In this document: one piece after another, positions 1 to 5,730 of the stretch
Position numbering within the stretch: position 1 is the stretch's first letter
How the letters are laid out: each line of letters starts with the position of its first letter
Source: an uncultured Verrucomicrobiae bacterium
GTDB lineage: Bacteria; Verrucomicrobiota; Verrucomicrobiia; Palsa-1439
DNA: 7,533 nucleotides
Direction of reading: 5' to 3'
Assembly: GCA_937927265.1 (NCBI GenBank)
Contig: CALBCO010000152.1
Coordinates: 1-7,533 of the forward strand
Notes under the pieces: model-generated
What the model was told of the DNA's origin: nothing
Database searches by the model: none
Seen by the model: only the letters and a program-made list of their open reading frames with translations
Position numbers and translations under genes: made by a program

Positions 1-158
1 CGGCGGTCGCGCCCTACCAATACATACAATACAAAAAAGTATATTAGCCTGACATAAATTGTCGAGCATCTTCGATTCAAGTTTCGTAAGTCCTTGCGCC
101 GGCGCGGTTCGGTTTCCTGGCACGCCGGTAGCGAATGGGGAGAGCGGAGGACAAAGAC
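1..158 (+). other. AT-rich leader upstream of the small-lipoprotein cluster
   Basis: This stretch holds no convincing gene. Bases from about 18 to 60 are clearly AT-rich compared with the rest of the window, as expected for a promoter region. A TATATT at 40-45 could serve as a -10 box, but no good -35 hexamer lies at the right distance, so no promoter is called. The last part carries the ribosome binding site (GGAGG, 146-150) of the first lipoprotein gene. Confidence 0.3.
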
Positions 159-497
159 ATGAAACGAATAGCTCGAATCTTGGTTATCGCAGCCGGAATG
201 GTTGCGAGCGCCGGTTGTTCGACAATAGTCGCCCGCCGCAGTGGTGACTTGAAATACGGCCACCATGACGGCGTGTACCTCGGTGTAAAAACGTGGCCGT
301 CATACACTGCGGCACGCCTAGACGATCCGCGCAAAGGCTGGGGTATGTTGGAAGGGAAATTTGGCCCGCTTGCTTTGCCATTCGTCGCAGCCGATCTTGG
401 ACTTTCCTTCGGAATAGACACCGTGATGTTCCCGGTGGACGGCATCTACTCTGTAACTTATCGCCATGAAAAACCTACTCCTCCTGCCCGCCGGTGA
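159..497 (+). CDS. YceK/YidQ-like small lipoprotein
   Basis: A 112-aa predicted lipoprotein of unknown function. The N-terminus has a basic start (MKR), a hydrophobic stretch and Cys20 after Ser-Ala-Gly, a slightly weak lipobox, so the mature protein should be lipid-anchored. The C-terminal half carries the pattern I associate with the YceK/YidQ family (DUF1375): Y40-L-G-V, then Asp79-Leu-Gly-Leu-Ser, Asp87-Thr and Phe-Pro-Val-Asp94. The lipoprotein at 891 has the same pattern (YPGV, DLPLS, VDT, LPSD), so the two look like distant paralogues. The ATG at 159 is preferred over the one at 135 because GGAGG sits 8 nt upstream and the signal peptide begins there. It opens a cluster of four small genes in the same direction. 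The E. coli family members are lipoproteins without a firmly established role, so no function is assigned. Confidence 0.75.
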   Translation: MKRIARILVIAAGMVASAGCSTIVARRSGDLKYGHHDGVYLGVKTWPSYTAARLDDPRKGWGMLEGKFGPLALPFVAADLGLSFGIDTVMFPVDGIYSVTYRHEKPTPPARR

Positions 498-556
498 AGC
501 GTTTCGCATAATGCGGGGGCAGCTGGAGAGGCCGCGACGGCAAGGGGTGTGGCGCT

Positions 557-697
557 ATGAAAACTAAGATTCTCATTCTGACATTGGCAGCGATGATGAT
601 TGGCCTTAGTTGGGGACGATACACGCGGACTCAACAAGAACGCCCCATCCCGGAACCGCTACCAATACCGGTGGATTTGAGCGTCTTGTTCCGTTAA
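557..697 (+). CDS. small hypothetical protein with N-terminal hydrophobic segment (46 aa)
   Basis: A short ORF not recognised as any family. It starts MKTKILILTLAAMMIGLSWG, a basic start followed by about 15 hydrophobic residues, so it is either a signal peptide or a single membrane anchor. The remaining 26 residues are polar and proline-rich (PIPEPLPIPV), ending in TAA. A purine-rich AAGGGG lies at about 542-547 upstream of the ATG. It sits 59 nt after the first lipoprotein gene and 28 nt before the next small ORF, all on the same strand. Support comes from the ribosome binding site, the plausible export signal and tight packing; it could still be chance. Confidence 0.5.
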   Translation: MKTKILILTLAAMMIGLSWGRYTRTQQERPIPEPLPIPVDLSVLFR

Positions 698-725
698 CCC
701 AACCAACACGAAAGGAGATCCGTTC

Positions 726-878
726 ATGAACAACCTCATCATCCCACTGCCCCGACTCACGTTCTCGTGCGTATTCGGACTGCTCGGCACGCCGGTCACC
801 GTTTGTCATCTCGACGATGTGGTAGTATTTGCCGCCGATCAATGGAGATATAAGAACCGTTACGCTACGAAACGGTGA
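726..878 (+). CDS. small hypothetical protein (50 aa)
   Basis: A short ORF with a strong ribosome binding site (AAAGGAGAT, about 712-720) at good spacing from the ATG. The product has a moderately hydrophobic first half (NNLIIPLPRLTFSCVFGLLG) followed by an Asp-rich turn and a basic tail (KNRYATKR). No lipobox or clear catalytic motif is visible. The Leu-Thr-Phe-Ser start and the later Leu-Asp-Asp are faintly like the C-terminal half of the neighbouring YceK-like proteins, so it might be a shortened relative, but this is weak. It ends 12 nt before the next lipoprotein gene, consistent with co-transcription. Function unknown. Confidence 0.5.
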   Translation: MNNLIIPLPRLTFSCVFGLLGTPVTVCHLDDVVVFAADQWRYKNRYATKR

Positions 879-890
879 GAGGAGGGAGCC

Positions 891-1241
891 ATGAAACACA
901 TCGTTCTGAGTTCGCTAATCGCAATATCGGCCATGATGTGTAGTGGCTGCGCGAGCCTGTACAAGCGAGAGGTTCTAAACATCTTCCAAGGTCCACAATA
1001 TGCCGGTCTTTATCCCGGAGTCTGTGGCGATGCGGAATTCGCTTTTGCTTTGGCTAGAGAGCATCCGGATAAATGGCCAAGTGTGTTCCTTACTGTGCCG
1101 GCAGCGGTGCTGGATTTACCACTTTCAGCATTCGTTGACACAATCTGTCTACCAAGCGATCTCGCGGAGTGGCGACGAAGACGAGAAGCTGCGCAGCGGT
1201 TTTTACCTGCCCATCAATCTACCGGTGGAGGGCGCAAGTAG
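891..1241 (+). CDS. YceK/YidQ family lipoprotein
   Basis: A 116-aa predicted lipoprotein. The signal peptide is typical (MKHIVLSSLIAISAMM), with Cys20 after Cys-Ser-Gly as the lipidation site. The mature part has the family features in order: Tyr41-Pro-Gly-Val44, a variable middle, then a hydrophobic segment with Asp75-Leu-Pro-Leu-Ser79, Val-Asp83-Thr and Leu-Pro-Ser-Asp90. This closely follows the E. coli YceK layout (YPGV, LDLPFS, FDT, LPID). The start is set by AGGAGGG at 880-886. After the family core there is a charged tail (EWRRRREAAQRF) ending in Gly-Gly-Gly-Arg-Lys. It is the last gene of the low-GC cluster; the next gene starts 48 nt later in a clearly GC-richer background. Family members act in the cell envelope, but their role is not established. 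Confidence 0.82.
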   Translation: MKHIVLSSLIAISAMMCSGCASLYKREVLNIFQGPQYAGLYPGVCGDAEFAFALAREHPDKWPSVFLTVPAAVLDLPLSAFVDTICLPSDLAEWRRRREAAQRFLPAHQSTGGGRK

Positions 1242-1289
1242 GATTGCCGTGAAGTGCACCGTGGCTTTCAACAGGCGCGAGGCAACCAA

Positions 1290-2009
1290 ATGAACTGGCC
1301 GGTCTGGATGGTGGTGGGGTTGAGGGAAGTGAGCGCGGTCGGGTTGGCACTGGTGAAGCCGATTCCGCAGGACCAATCGTATCACCGGTTCGCGGACGCG
1401 CGGATGTGGTTCGGCACGCCGAACGCGGCGGATGTGTGGTCGAATCTGCTGTTTGTCGTGGTGGGAATTGCCGGGCTGATGTGGCTGGCGCGCCGGCCGG
1501 TGCCGCAACGCTGGATATGGCTGTCGTTCTTTGCCGGCGTTGCGCTCGTTGGGTTTGGCTCGGCTTATTACCACTTGAATCCGTGCGACGCGACACTGGT
1601 ATGGGACCGCTTGCCGATGACGGTGGCGTTCATGTCGTTCTTTGCCGGGCTGCTGGCGGAGCGATGGAACGAGCGCGCGGCGGCGTGGTTGTTTGTGCCA
1701 CTGCTCGCGTTTGGTGTCGGCAGCGTTGTCGATTGGCATTACACCAACGACCTGCGCTGGTACGGTGTGGTACAATTCGGGCCGATGTTGGTGATCCCGG
1801 TTTTGCTGATGGCGCGGCCCGCCCGGTATTGGCGAACGAGCGATGTCTGGATGGTGCTCGGTTGGTACGCGGCCGCGAAAGTGTTGGAGCGCGCCGACGC
1901 GCTGGTGTTTGCGGCGCTGGGCGGCGTGGTGAGCGGACACACGTTGAAACATCTCGCGGCAGCAGCTGGTTGCGGCTGGGTGCTGCGCGCATTGAGGAGG
2001 CAGGCATGA
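1290..2009 (+). CDS. CREST-superfamily membrane hydrolase, alkaline-ceramidase-like
   Basis: A 239-aa multi-pass membrane protein of the ceramidase/CREST type (Pfam Ceramidase). Characterised relatives are zinc-dependent amide hydrolases acting on lipids in the membrane. The expected active-site residues are visible: Ser91-Ala-Tyr-Tyr-His95, Asp106 within WDRLPM, and the C-terminal pair His217 and His221 in SGHTLKHL. The Ser/His/Asp spacing (4 and 11 residues) matches that remembered for human ACER3, whose motif ends DELPM. About seven hydrophobic segments are present. The ATG at 1290 is chosen over the GTG at 1254 because GAGG lies 7 nt upstream and the first membrane segment follows directly. 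The stop overlaps the next start by 4 nt (ATGA), so it is translationally coupled to the DUF2157 gene. Ceramide as substrate is not shown: many bacteria lack sphingolipids, and another lipid amide or ester is possible. Confidence 0.82.
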   Translation: MNWPVWMVVGLREVSAVGLALVKPIPQDQSYHRFADARMWFGTPNAADVWSNLLFVVVGIAGLMWLARRPVPQRWIWLSFFAGVALVGFGSAYYHLNPCDATLVWDRLPMTVAFMSFFAGLLAERWNERAAAWLFVPLLAFGVGSVVDWHYTNDLRWYGVVQFGPMLVIPVLLMARPARYWRTSDVWMVLGWYAAAKVLERADALVFAALGGVVSGHTLKHLAAAAGCGWVLRALRRQA

Positions 2010-3319
2010 GCAAGAAAAACGTGCAGTGGCTATATGAGGAGTTGCCGGGGTTGGTGAGCCGGGGGGTGCTGCCGAAGGAGGCGGCGGAACAGCTCCGGCA
2101 ACACTACGGCGAGCCGGGAACGCCGGGCGGCACGGCAAAACGGTGGGCGATCGTGCTGTTCAGCATCCTCGGCGCGGCGTTGATCGGCGGCGGGATTATT
2201 CTATTGCTGGCGCATAACTGGGAGGAGTTATCGCGGCCGGTGCGGGCGGCGATTTCGGTCGCGCCGCTGGCGGGGGCGGCGGTGTTGGGGGCGTGGTTGT
2301 TGTGGACGGGCCGGACCAGCACGGCTTGGCGCGAAGGAGTCGGGACGTTTCAGACGATTGGGATTGGCGTGGCGATTTCGTTGATCGCGCAGACGTACAA
2401 CCTCGGCGGGCGGTTCGATGAGTTCATGTTGACGTGGTCGTTGCTGGCGTTGCCGGTGGCGTATCTGTTGGGGGCGACGTTGCCGGGCATTTTGTATCTG
2501 GTCGGCATCACGGTGTGGACGGGTTCGGTCCTGCACGGTTCGGCGGAGCGATTGCTGTATTTCCCGTTGCTGGGTTTGGCGCTGCCGTATTTGTGGTGGA
2601 CGAGTCGGGCGAACCGGTATCATCCACGGCCGGTGTTGTTCGCGTGGGTGCTGGCGATCACGGTGTGCATTGGTACCGGGATTGCGCTGGATCGAATGGT
2701 TGGAAGGTTGGCAGCTTGGCCGGTGTTGTTTGCCGGGTTGTTTGGGTTGCTGTTTCTCGTCGGGGCGCGCTGGTGGGGTGTGGCGATGGCAGCGTGGCAA
2801 CGGCCGTTGCAGAATGTCGGCGCACTTGGGGCGGTGGGGTTGGCGTTGGTGCTGAGTTTTGGCGATGGGTGGTCACACAGCCGATGGGGCTGGGAAGAAA
2901 TCCAAATGTGGCGCGCCGTCGCGGAATTGGCGGCAGTGGCGGTGTTCCCGGTGGCGGCGATCGCGTTATGGGTGCGCAGTTGGACGCGGCGGGCGTGGAG
3001 CGAAGTGATGATTGGCGCGGTGCCGGCGCTCGCGGTGATTGGCTGGGCGGCGGCGATGCGCAACGCGGAAATGATCGGTGCGGTATTGTTCAATCTCTAT
3101 CTGTTCGCGCTCGGCATGGGGACGTTGGTGATCGGGTTGCGGGAACGGCGGCTCGGCACGGTGAATGCCGGGATGGCAGTGTTGGCGGCGGTGATTCTGT
3201 GCCGGTTTTTTGACAGCGACCTCGGCTTCGTGGTGCGCGGCGTAGCGTTTATTGTCATCGGCGTCGGTTTTCTGGCGACGAACCTGGTGTTGTTGCGGTG
3301 GAAAGGAGCGGCGAAGTGA
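2006..3319 (+). CDS. DUF2157 domain-containing multi-pass membrane protein
   Basis: A 437-aa membrane protein whose N-terminus matches DUF2157. A soluble stretch of about 45 residues (WLYEELPGLVSRGVLPKEAAEQL) comes first, then a membrane segment ending in the typical LLLAHNWEELSRPVRAA, then a second signature, IGVAISLIAQTYNLGG. The rest is a run of about ten more hydrophobic segments separated by short Arg-rich loops. The molecular function of the family is unknown. The start at 2006 has a strong GAGGAGG at 1994-2000 and overlaps the stop of the ceramidase-like gene by 4 nt. The same frame stays open upstream to 1406, but that part lies antiphase within the ceramidase-like gene and is not coding. 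The TGA overlaps the ATG of the next gene by one base. DUF2157 genes are commonly found beside GDYXXLXY genes, as here. Confidence 0.88.
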   Translation: MSKKNVQWLYEELPGLVSRGVLPKEAAEQLRQHYGEPGTPGGTAKRWAIVLFSILGAALIGGGIILLLAHNWEELSRPVRAAISVAPLAGAAVLGAWLLWTGRTSTAWREGVGTFQTIGIGVAISLIAQTYNLGGRFDEFMLTWSLLALPVAYLLGATLPGILYLVGITVWTGSVLHGSAERLLYFPLLGLALPYLWWTSRANRYHPRPVLFAWVLAITVCIGTGIALDRMVGRLAAWPVLFAGLFGLLFLVGARWWGVAMAAWQRPLQNVGALGAVGLALVLSFGDGWSHSRWGWEEIQMWRAVAELAAVAVFPVAAIALWVRSWTRRAWSEVMIGAVPALAVIGWAAAMRNAEMIGAVLFNLYLFALGMGTLVIGLRERRLGTVNAGMAVLAAVILCRFFDSDLGFVVRGVAFIVIGVGFLATNLVLLRWKGAAK

Positions 3320-3894
3320 TGAACACGAAAATCCTCTTCGGTTTGTTCGTGGCGGTGGCGGCGGTGCAACTGGCGGTGCCCATCAGTCAAATTTGGAAAC
3401 ATGAGGACATCCTGCGGACCGGCGCGGTGTACAAGTTCAAGACGGCGCCGGTGGACCCCTACGACGCGTTTCGGGGCCGGTACGTGGCGTTGAACTTTGC
3501 CGACACCCACGCACCGGTGCGGCCAGGGGACACATTCGGTCGTGGCGCGCCGGCCTACGTGACGTTGCGACCGGGCGCGGATGGTTTCGCGCAATTCGTT
3601 GAGTTGTCCGCCGCTGCGCCGACGGACGGCGACTACCTGCGAGTCGAAACAACGTGGGGAACGGCAACGAACATGCAGTTCCGCTTGGCGTTCGACAAGT
3701 ACTTCATGGAAGAGAGTCAAGCGCCGAAGGCGGAACAGGCGTATTGGCGTCACGGCAACCGGCGTGGCGGAACCAACGCGACCTATGTTGTGGTGCGCGT
3801 CAAAGGCGGCCGTGGTGTGATCGAGGACCTGTGTATTACCGATGTGCCGGTGCGGGAGTTTTTGCGGCGGCAAGCGGAGAACAAACGGCCATAG
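3319..3894 (+). CDS. GDYXXLXY domain-containing protein
   Basis: A 191-aa protein with one N-terminal hydrophobic segment (residues 4-22) and a mostly soluble remainder, probably anchored in the inner membrane and facing the periplasm. It fits the GDYXXLXY family: Asp46-Pro-Tyr-Asp then Arg52-Gly-Arg-Tyr55-Val-Ala-Leu58-Asn-Phe60 stands where relatives have DPxDxxRGDYxxLxY. Further family features are Tyr80-Val-Thr-Leu, the FDKYFMEES segment (125-133) and a C-terminal ITDVPV. Here GDY has become GRY and the last Tyr is Phe, so the signature is altered; a separate GDYL occurs at 104-107. The ATG at 3319 is preferred over 3298 because AAAGGAG (3302-3308) precedes it and the stop of the DUF2157 gene overlaps it. 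It is the last gene of the operon. Function is unknown for the family. Confidence 0.82.
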   Translation: MNTKILFGLFVAVAAVQLAVPISQIWKHEDILRTGAVYKFKTAPVDPYDAFRGRYVALNFADTHAPVRPGDTFGRGAPAYVTLRPGADGFAQFVELSAAAPTDGDYLRVETTWGTATNMQFRLAFDKYFMEESQAPKAEQAYWRHGNRRGGTNATYVVVRVKGGRGVIEDLCITDVPVREFLRRQAENKRP

Positions 3895-4106
3895 TCCACC
3901 ACGAAGCCCACGAAGAGGAGGGCTTGCCGGCAAGCACGGCCCCGGCGGAGAAAAATCTGCTCGATCAACTGTCGGGACCGCGAAACGAGCACTCGTTCGA
4001 GGTCGGTTGGTGGGAAACACGGGCGACTTCGTTCTTCGGGGGCTTGCAACTGCCGCCAACCCCCTTGCAGGTTCTGCCCAAGATGTACCGCCGTGTTCTG
4101 GATGGT

Positions 4107-4145
4107 AGCCTGACTTTCTCATCGCCTTCATGCGAAAGTCAGGTT
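4107..4145. repeat. inverted repeat, 10-12 bp stem, REP-like
   Basis: CCTGACTTTC (4109-4118) and GAAAGTCAGG (4134-4143) are perfect inverted copies. The stem extends to 12 pairs if a G-T wobble and an A-T pair at the base are counted. The 15-nt loop holds TCATCGCCTTCATGC. No T-run follows on either strand, which argues against a simple intrinsic terminator. The form suits a dispersed REP-like palindrome in an intergenic region, but only this copy is in the window. Confidence 0.55.
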
Positions 4146-4150
4146 AGCAG

Positions 4151-4171
4151 CGGCGCTTCTGTGAAGCGCCG
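4151..4171. repeat. short strong hairpin upstream of the sulfatase
   Basis: CGGCGCTTC (4151-4159) pairs perfectly with GAAGCGCCG (4163-4171) around a 3-nt loop, TGT. It lies 33 nt before the ATG of the sulfatase pseudogene and 5 nt after the larger inverted repeat. It has no U-tract (the following bases are GTCGTTCG), so it is either a weak terminator for the operon upstream, a leader hairpin, or part of the same repeat element. Confidence 0.45.
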
Positions 4172-4204
4172 GTCGTTCGAAATTGGTTTTGCAGCGGAGG
4201 AAAA

Positions 4205-4933
4205 ATGAATAAGCGGAAATTGGAATGGGGAATTACGACCTGGATCGGGTTGGCGGCAGCGATGTTCTTTGGGCCGGGATGGGAATTGCACGCACAAGGC
4301 GAAAATCAACCGCCGCCGGGCCGACGGTACAATGTCTTGATGATCGCCGTGGATGACCTGAATGATTGGGTCGGCTGTCTCCAGGGCCATCCGCAGACGA
4401 AAACGCCCCATATGGATCGGCTGGCCGCCCGGGGCGTGCTCTTCGCCAACGCGCACTGCCAAACGCCGTTGTGCAACCCGTCCCGCGTCAGCGTCATGAC
4501 CGGAGTGCTGCCTTCGACGACGGGCGTGTACGCCAATCTGCCTACGTCGCCGACGGAAACCGAACCGCCGGCCCATTATTGGGAGCGGGGCAAGTATGTC
4601 ACGATGCCGGAGTATTTCGCCCGCCACGGCTATCGCACGCTGGGGGCGGGCAAGATGTTTCATCAATGCAAATGGACCGGGCTGTGGGACGACTACGGCG
4701 TGCGCGGCGGGTTTGGCATTCCGGGATTCAATCGGCGGATTCAGAACGTCGCGCCGGCACGCATTTCGATTGGGGCGCGGCGCCGGAGCGCGACGAGCAG
4801 ACGTTCGATGCCCAAGTGGCCGACTATGGCATCGCATAGCTCGGCAAAACGCACGACCGGCCGTTTTTTCTGTCGGTGGGATTCTTCCGGCCGCATGTGC
4901 CGTTGTATGCGCCGCCGAAATGGTTCGACGTGA
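4205..4933 (+). pseudogene. sulfatase N-terminal fragment (open frame, homology to about 4750)
   Basis: This is the only piece with a native start and export signal. Residues 1-30 form the signal peptide (TTWIGLAAAMFFGPGWELHA). The core begins YNVLMIAVDDLNDWVGC and continues through the CNPSRVSVMTG site to WDDYG at about residue 161. Real sulfatase sequence stops near residue 180. After that the frame runs on to 4933 in arginine- and serine-rich shadow sequence (IGARRRSATSRRS), while the true continuation (THFDWGAAPERDEQTFDAQ) is in the next frame. If translated, it would give a secreted protein of 242 aa lacking the second half of the active site. An automatic caller would probably report it as a sulfatase gene. 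Confidence 0.8.
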
Positions 4934-5265
4934 TCGGCAAACCGGAAGACATCCTGTTGCCGACGGGAATGAAGGACGGTGACTTCGATGATCTGCCGGA
5001 AGCCGCGCGGCTCATCAGTCCCGGCGTGTTCGAGTCCTATCAGAAACTGCTCCAATACGGCGGGGTCGAAAAGTTGCGCGAGTTTGTGCATGCGTATTTG
5101 GCGTGTGTGGCGTTTGTGGATCACCAGATTGGCCGGGTGCTGACCGCGTTGGAGCAAAGCCCCTATGCGACCAACACGCTGGTGGTGCTCTGGTCCGATC
5201 ACGGCTACCATCTGGGCGAGAAAGAGGCGATTGGGAAAACCACCCTTTGGCAACGGTCGAGTTGA
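4840..5265 (+). pseudogene. sulfatase middle fragment
   Basis: The frame between the TAG at 4837 and the TGA at 5263. It reads LGKTHDRPFFLSVGFFRPHV, then the Leu/Pro-rich segment DILLPTGMKDGDFDDLPEAAR typical of the iduronate-2-sulfatase subgroup, then LWSDHGYHLGEK with the Asp and His that complete the metal site, and TLWQRSS before the stop. Intact relatives read on as an Arg followed by a hydrophobic segment (here APLILAGP), which places the lost codon as a probable CGA. An ATG at 4876 could open a 129-aa ORF, but there is no signal peptide and the nucleophile Cys is absent, so it cannot be an active sulfatase. Confidence 0.8.
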
Positions 5266-5727
5266 GCGCCGCTCATCCTGGCCGGTCCTGACATCGAGGG
5301 CGGCCGGGTGTGTCAGCGGCCGGTGGGGTTGATTGATTTGTTTCCGACGATCAGTGACTACTTGGGGTTGCCGCCGTTGGCCCAATGGGAGGGGATCAGT
5401 TTCGTGCTGCAGTTGCGGGACGTGACCGCGCCGCATCCGCCGGTGATTGTGACGATGAACCTGACCGACCACTATGGCCCGACGTGGGCCAACAATCACG
5501 CGATTGTCTCGGATCGGTACCGGTATATCCGTTACCGGGATGGGGCGGAAGAGTTTTACAATTTCGAGGCGGACCCGCGCGAGTGGCAGAACCTCGCCGG
5601 CAATCCTGAATACCGGTCGTTGATGGACGAACATGCCAAGTACCTGCCGAAGGTCAACGCGCCCGGCCTCCCCAAGGATGTAAAAGCCAAATCCCCAAAG
5701 CAGCAGAATCCCCGGCAGGATGATTAG
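5266..5727 (+). pseudogene. sulfatase C-terminal fragment
   Basis: It continues in the same frame after the TGA: APLILAGPDIEGGRVCQRPV, GLIDLFPTISDYLGLPPL, then the closing family block RYIRYRDGAEEFYNFEADP followed by EWQNLAGNPEY, ending in a Lys/Pro/Gln-rich tail and TAG. This last block is the normal small C-terminal subdomain of bacterial sulfatases. A frame opening at 5308 would give 139 aa with no catalytic residues. The piece ends 3 nt before a repeat element. Confidence 0.8.
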
Positions 5728-5730
5728 AGC

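Larger units (their letters stand above)
3895..4204. other. gene-free intergenic region rich in hairpins
   Basis: A 310-nt gap with no recognisable gene. It opens with two copies of CCACGAAG spaced 9 nt apart (3899-3915), a perfect 14-bp palindrome GCTTGCCGGCAAGC (3922-3935), and an imperfect hairpin at 3976-4004. GGTTGGTGG (4005-4013) can pair with CCGCCAACC (4053-4061) with one G-T wobble. Two stronger hairpins (4107-4145 and 4151-4171) are listed separately. It ends with the ribosome binding site of the sulfatase, GGAGG at 4196-4200. Frames open here on both strands are proline- or arginine-rich and read like shadows. It could hold the operon's terminator, a structured leader or dispersed repeat debris. 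Confidence 0.6.
4205..5727 (+). pseudogene. sulfatase (iduronate-2-sulfatase type), disrupted
   Basis: Intact relatives are periplasmic, formylglycine-dependent sulfatases that remove sulfate esters from polysaccharides. This copy is broken three times: a frameshift between about 4740 and 4765 (equivalent to a 1-nt loss), an in-frame TAG at 4837-4839 and an in-frame TGA at 5263-5265. With one base restored and both stops read through, the product would be 507 aa, the usual size of the family. All expected motifs survive: a signal peptide (cut near residue 30), Asp50-Asp51 metal ligands, the CNPSR maturation motif with Cys90 and Arg94, GKMFH with Lys150 and His153, RPHVP at about 4888, WSDHGYHLGEK at 5191-5223, and a normal C-terminus. 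The TAG and TGA are each one C-to-T change from CAG and CGA. A good ribosome binding site (GGAGG, 4196-4200) remains. Decay therefore looks recent, unless the lesions are sequencing errors. Confidence 0.9.

Noticed and set aside
1406..2005. Upstream extension of the DUF2157 frame
   Set aside because: The frame is open, but the sequence is Cys/Arg/Gly-rich and lies out of phase inside the ceramidase-like gene. The start at 2006 has GAGGAGG and a coupled overlap.
1203..2138. Long minus-strand frame (311 codons) opposite the ceramidase-like gene
   Set aside because: Its product is extremely rich in Arg, His, Pro and Gln, the usual antisense shadow of a GC-rich gene. The plus strand has a family match, active-site residues and a ribosome binding site.
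2434..3213. Second plus-strand frame (259 codons) inside the DUF2157 gene
   Set aside because: Its product is Gly/Val/Arg-rich low-complexity sequence with no family signature. It is a shadow in GC-rich DNA.
3097..4131. Minus-strand frame of 344 codons spanning the GDYXXLXY gene and the gap after it
   Set aside because: Arg/His/Pro-rich composition, antisense to a supported gene, no start signal. It stays open mainly because stops are rare in this composition.
4740..4765. Programmed frameshift in the sulfatase
   Set aside because: No slippery heptamer or following structure is evident, and the gene has two further stops. Ordinary decay explains it better.
4837..5265. Stop-codon reassignment or selenocysteine at TAG and TGA
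   Set aside because: TAG and TGA both act as normal terminators of other genes in the window. The affected sites are not catalytic positions of sulfatases.
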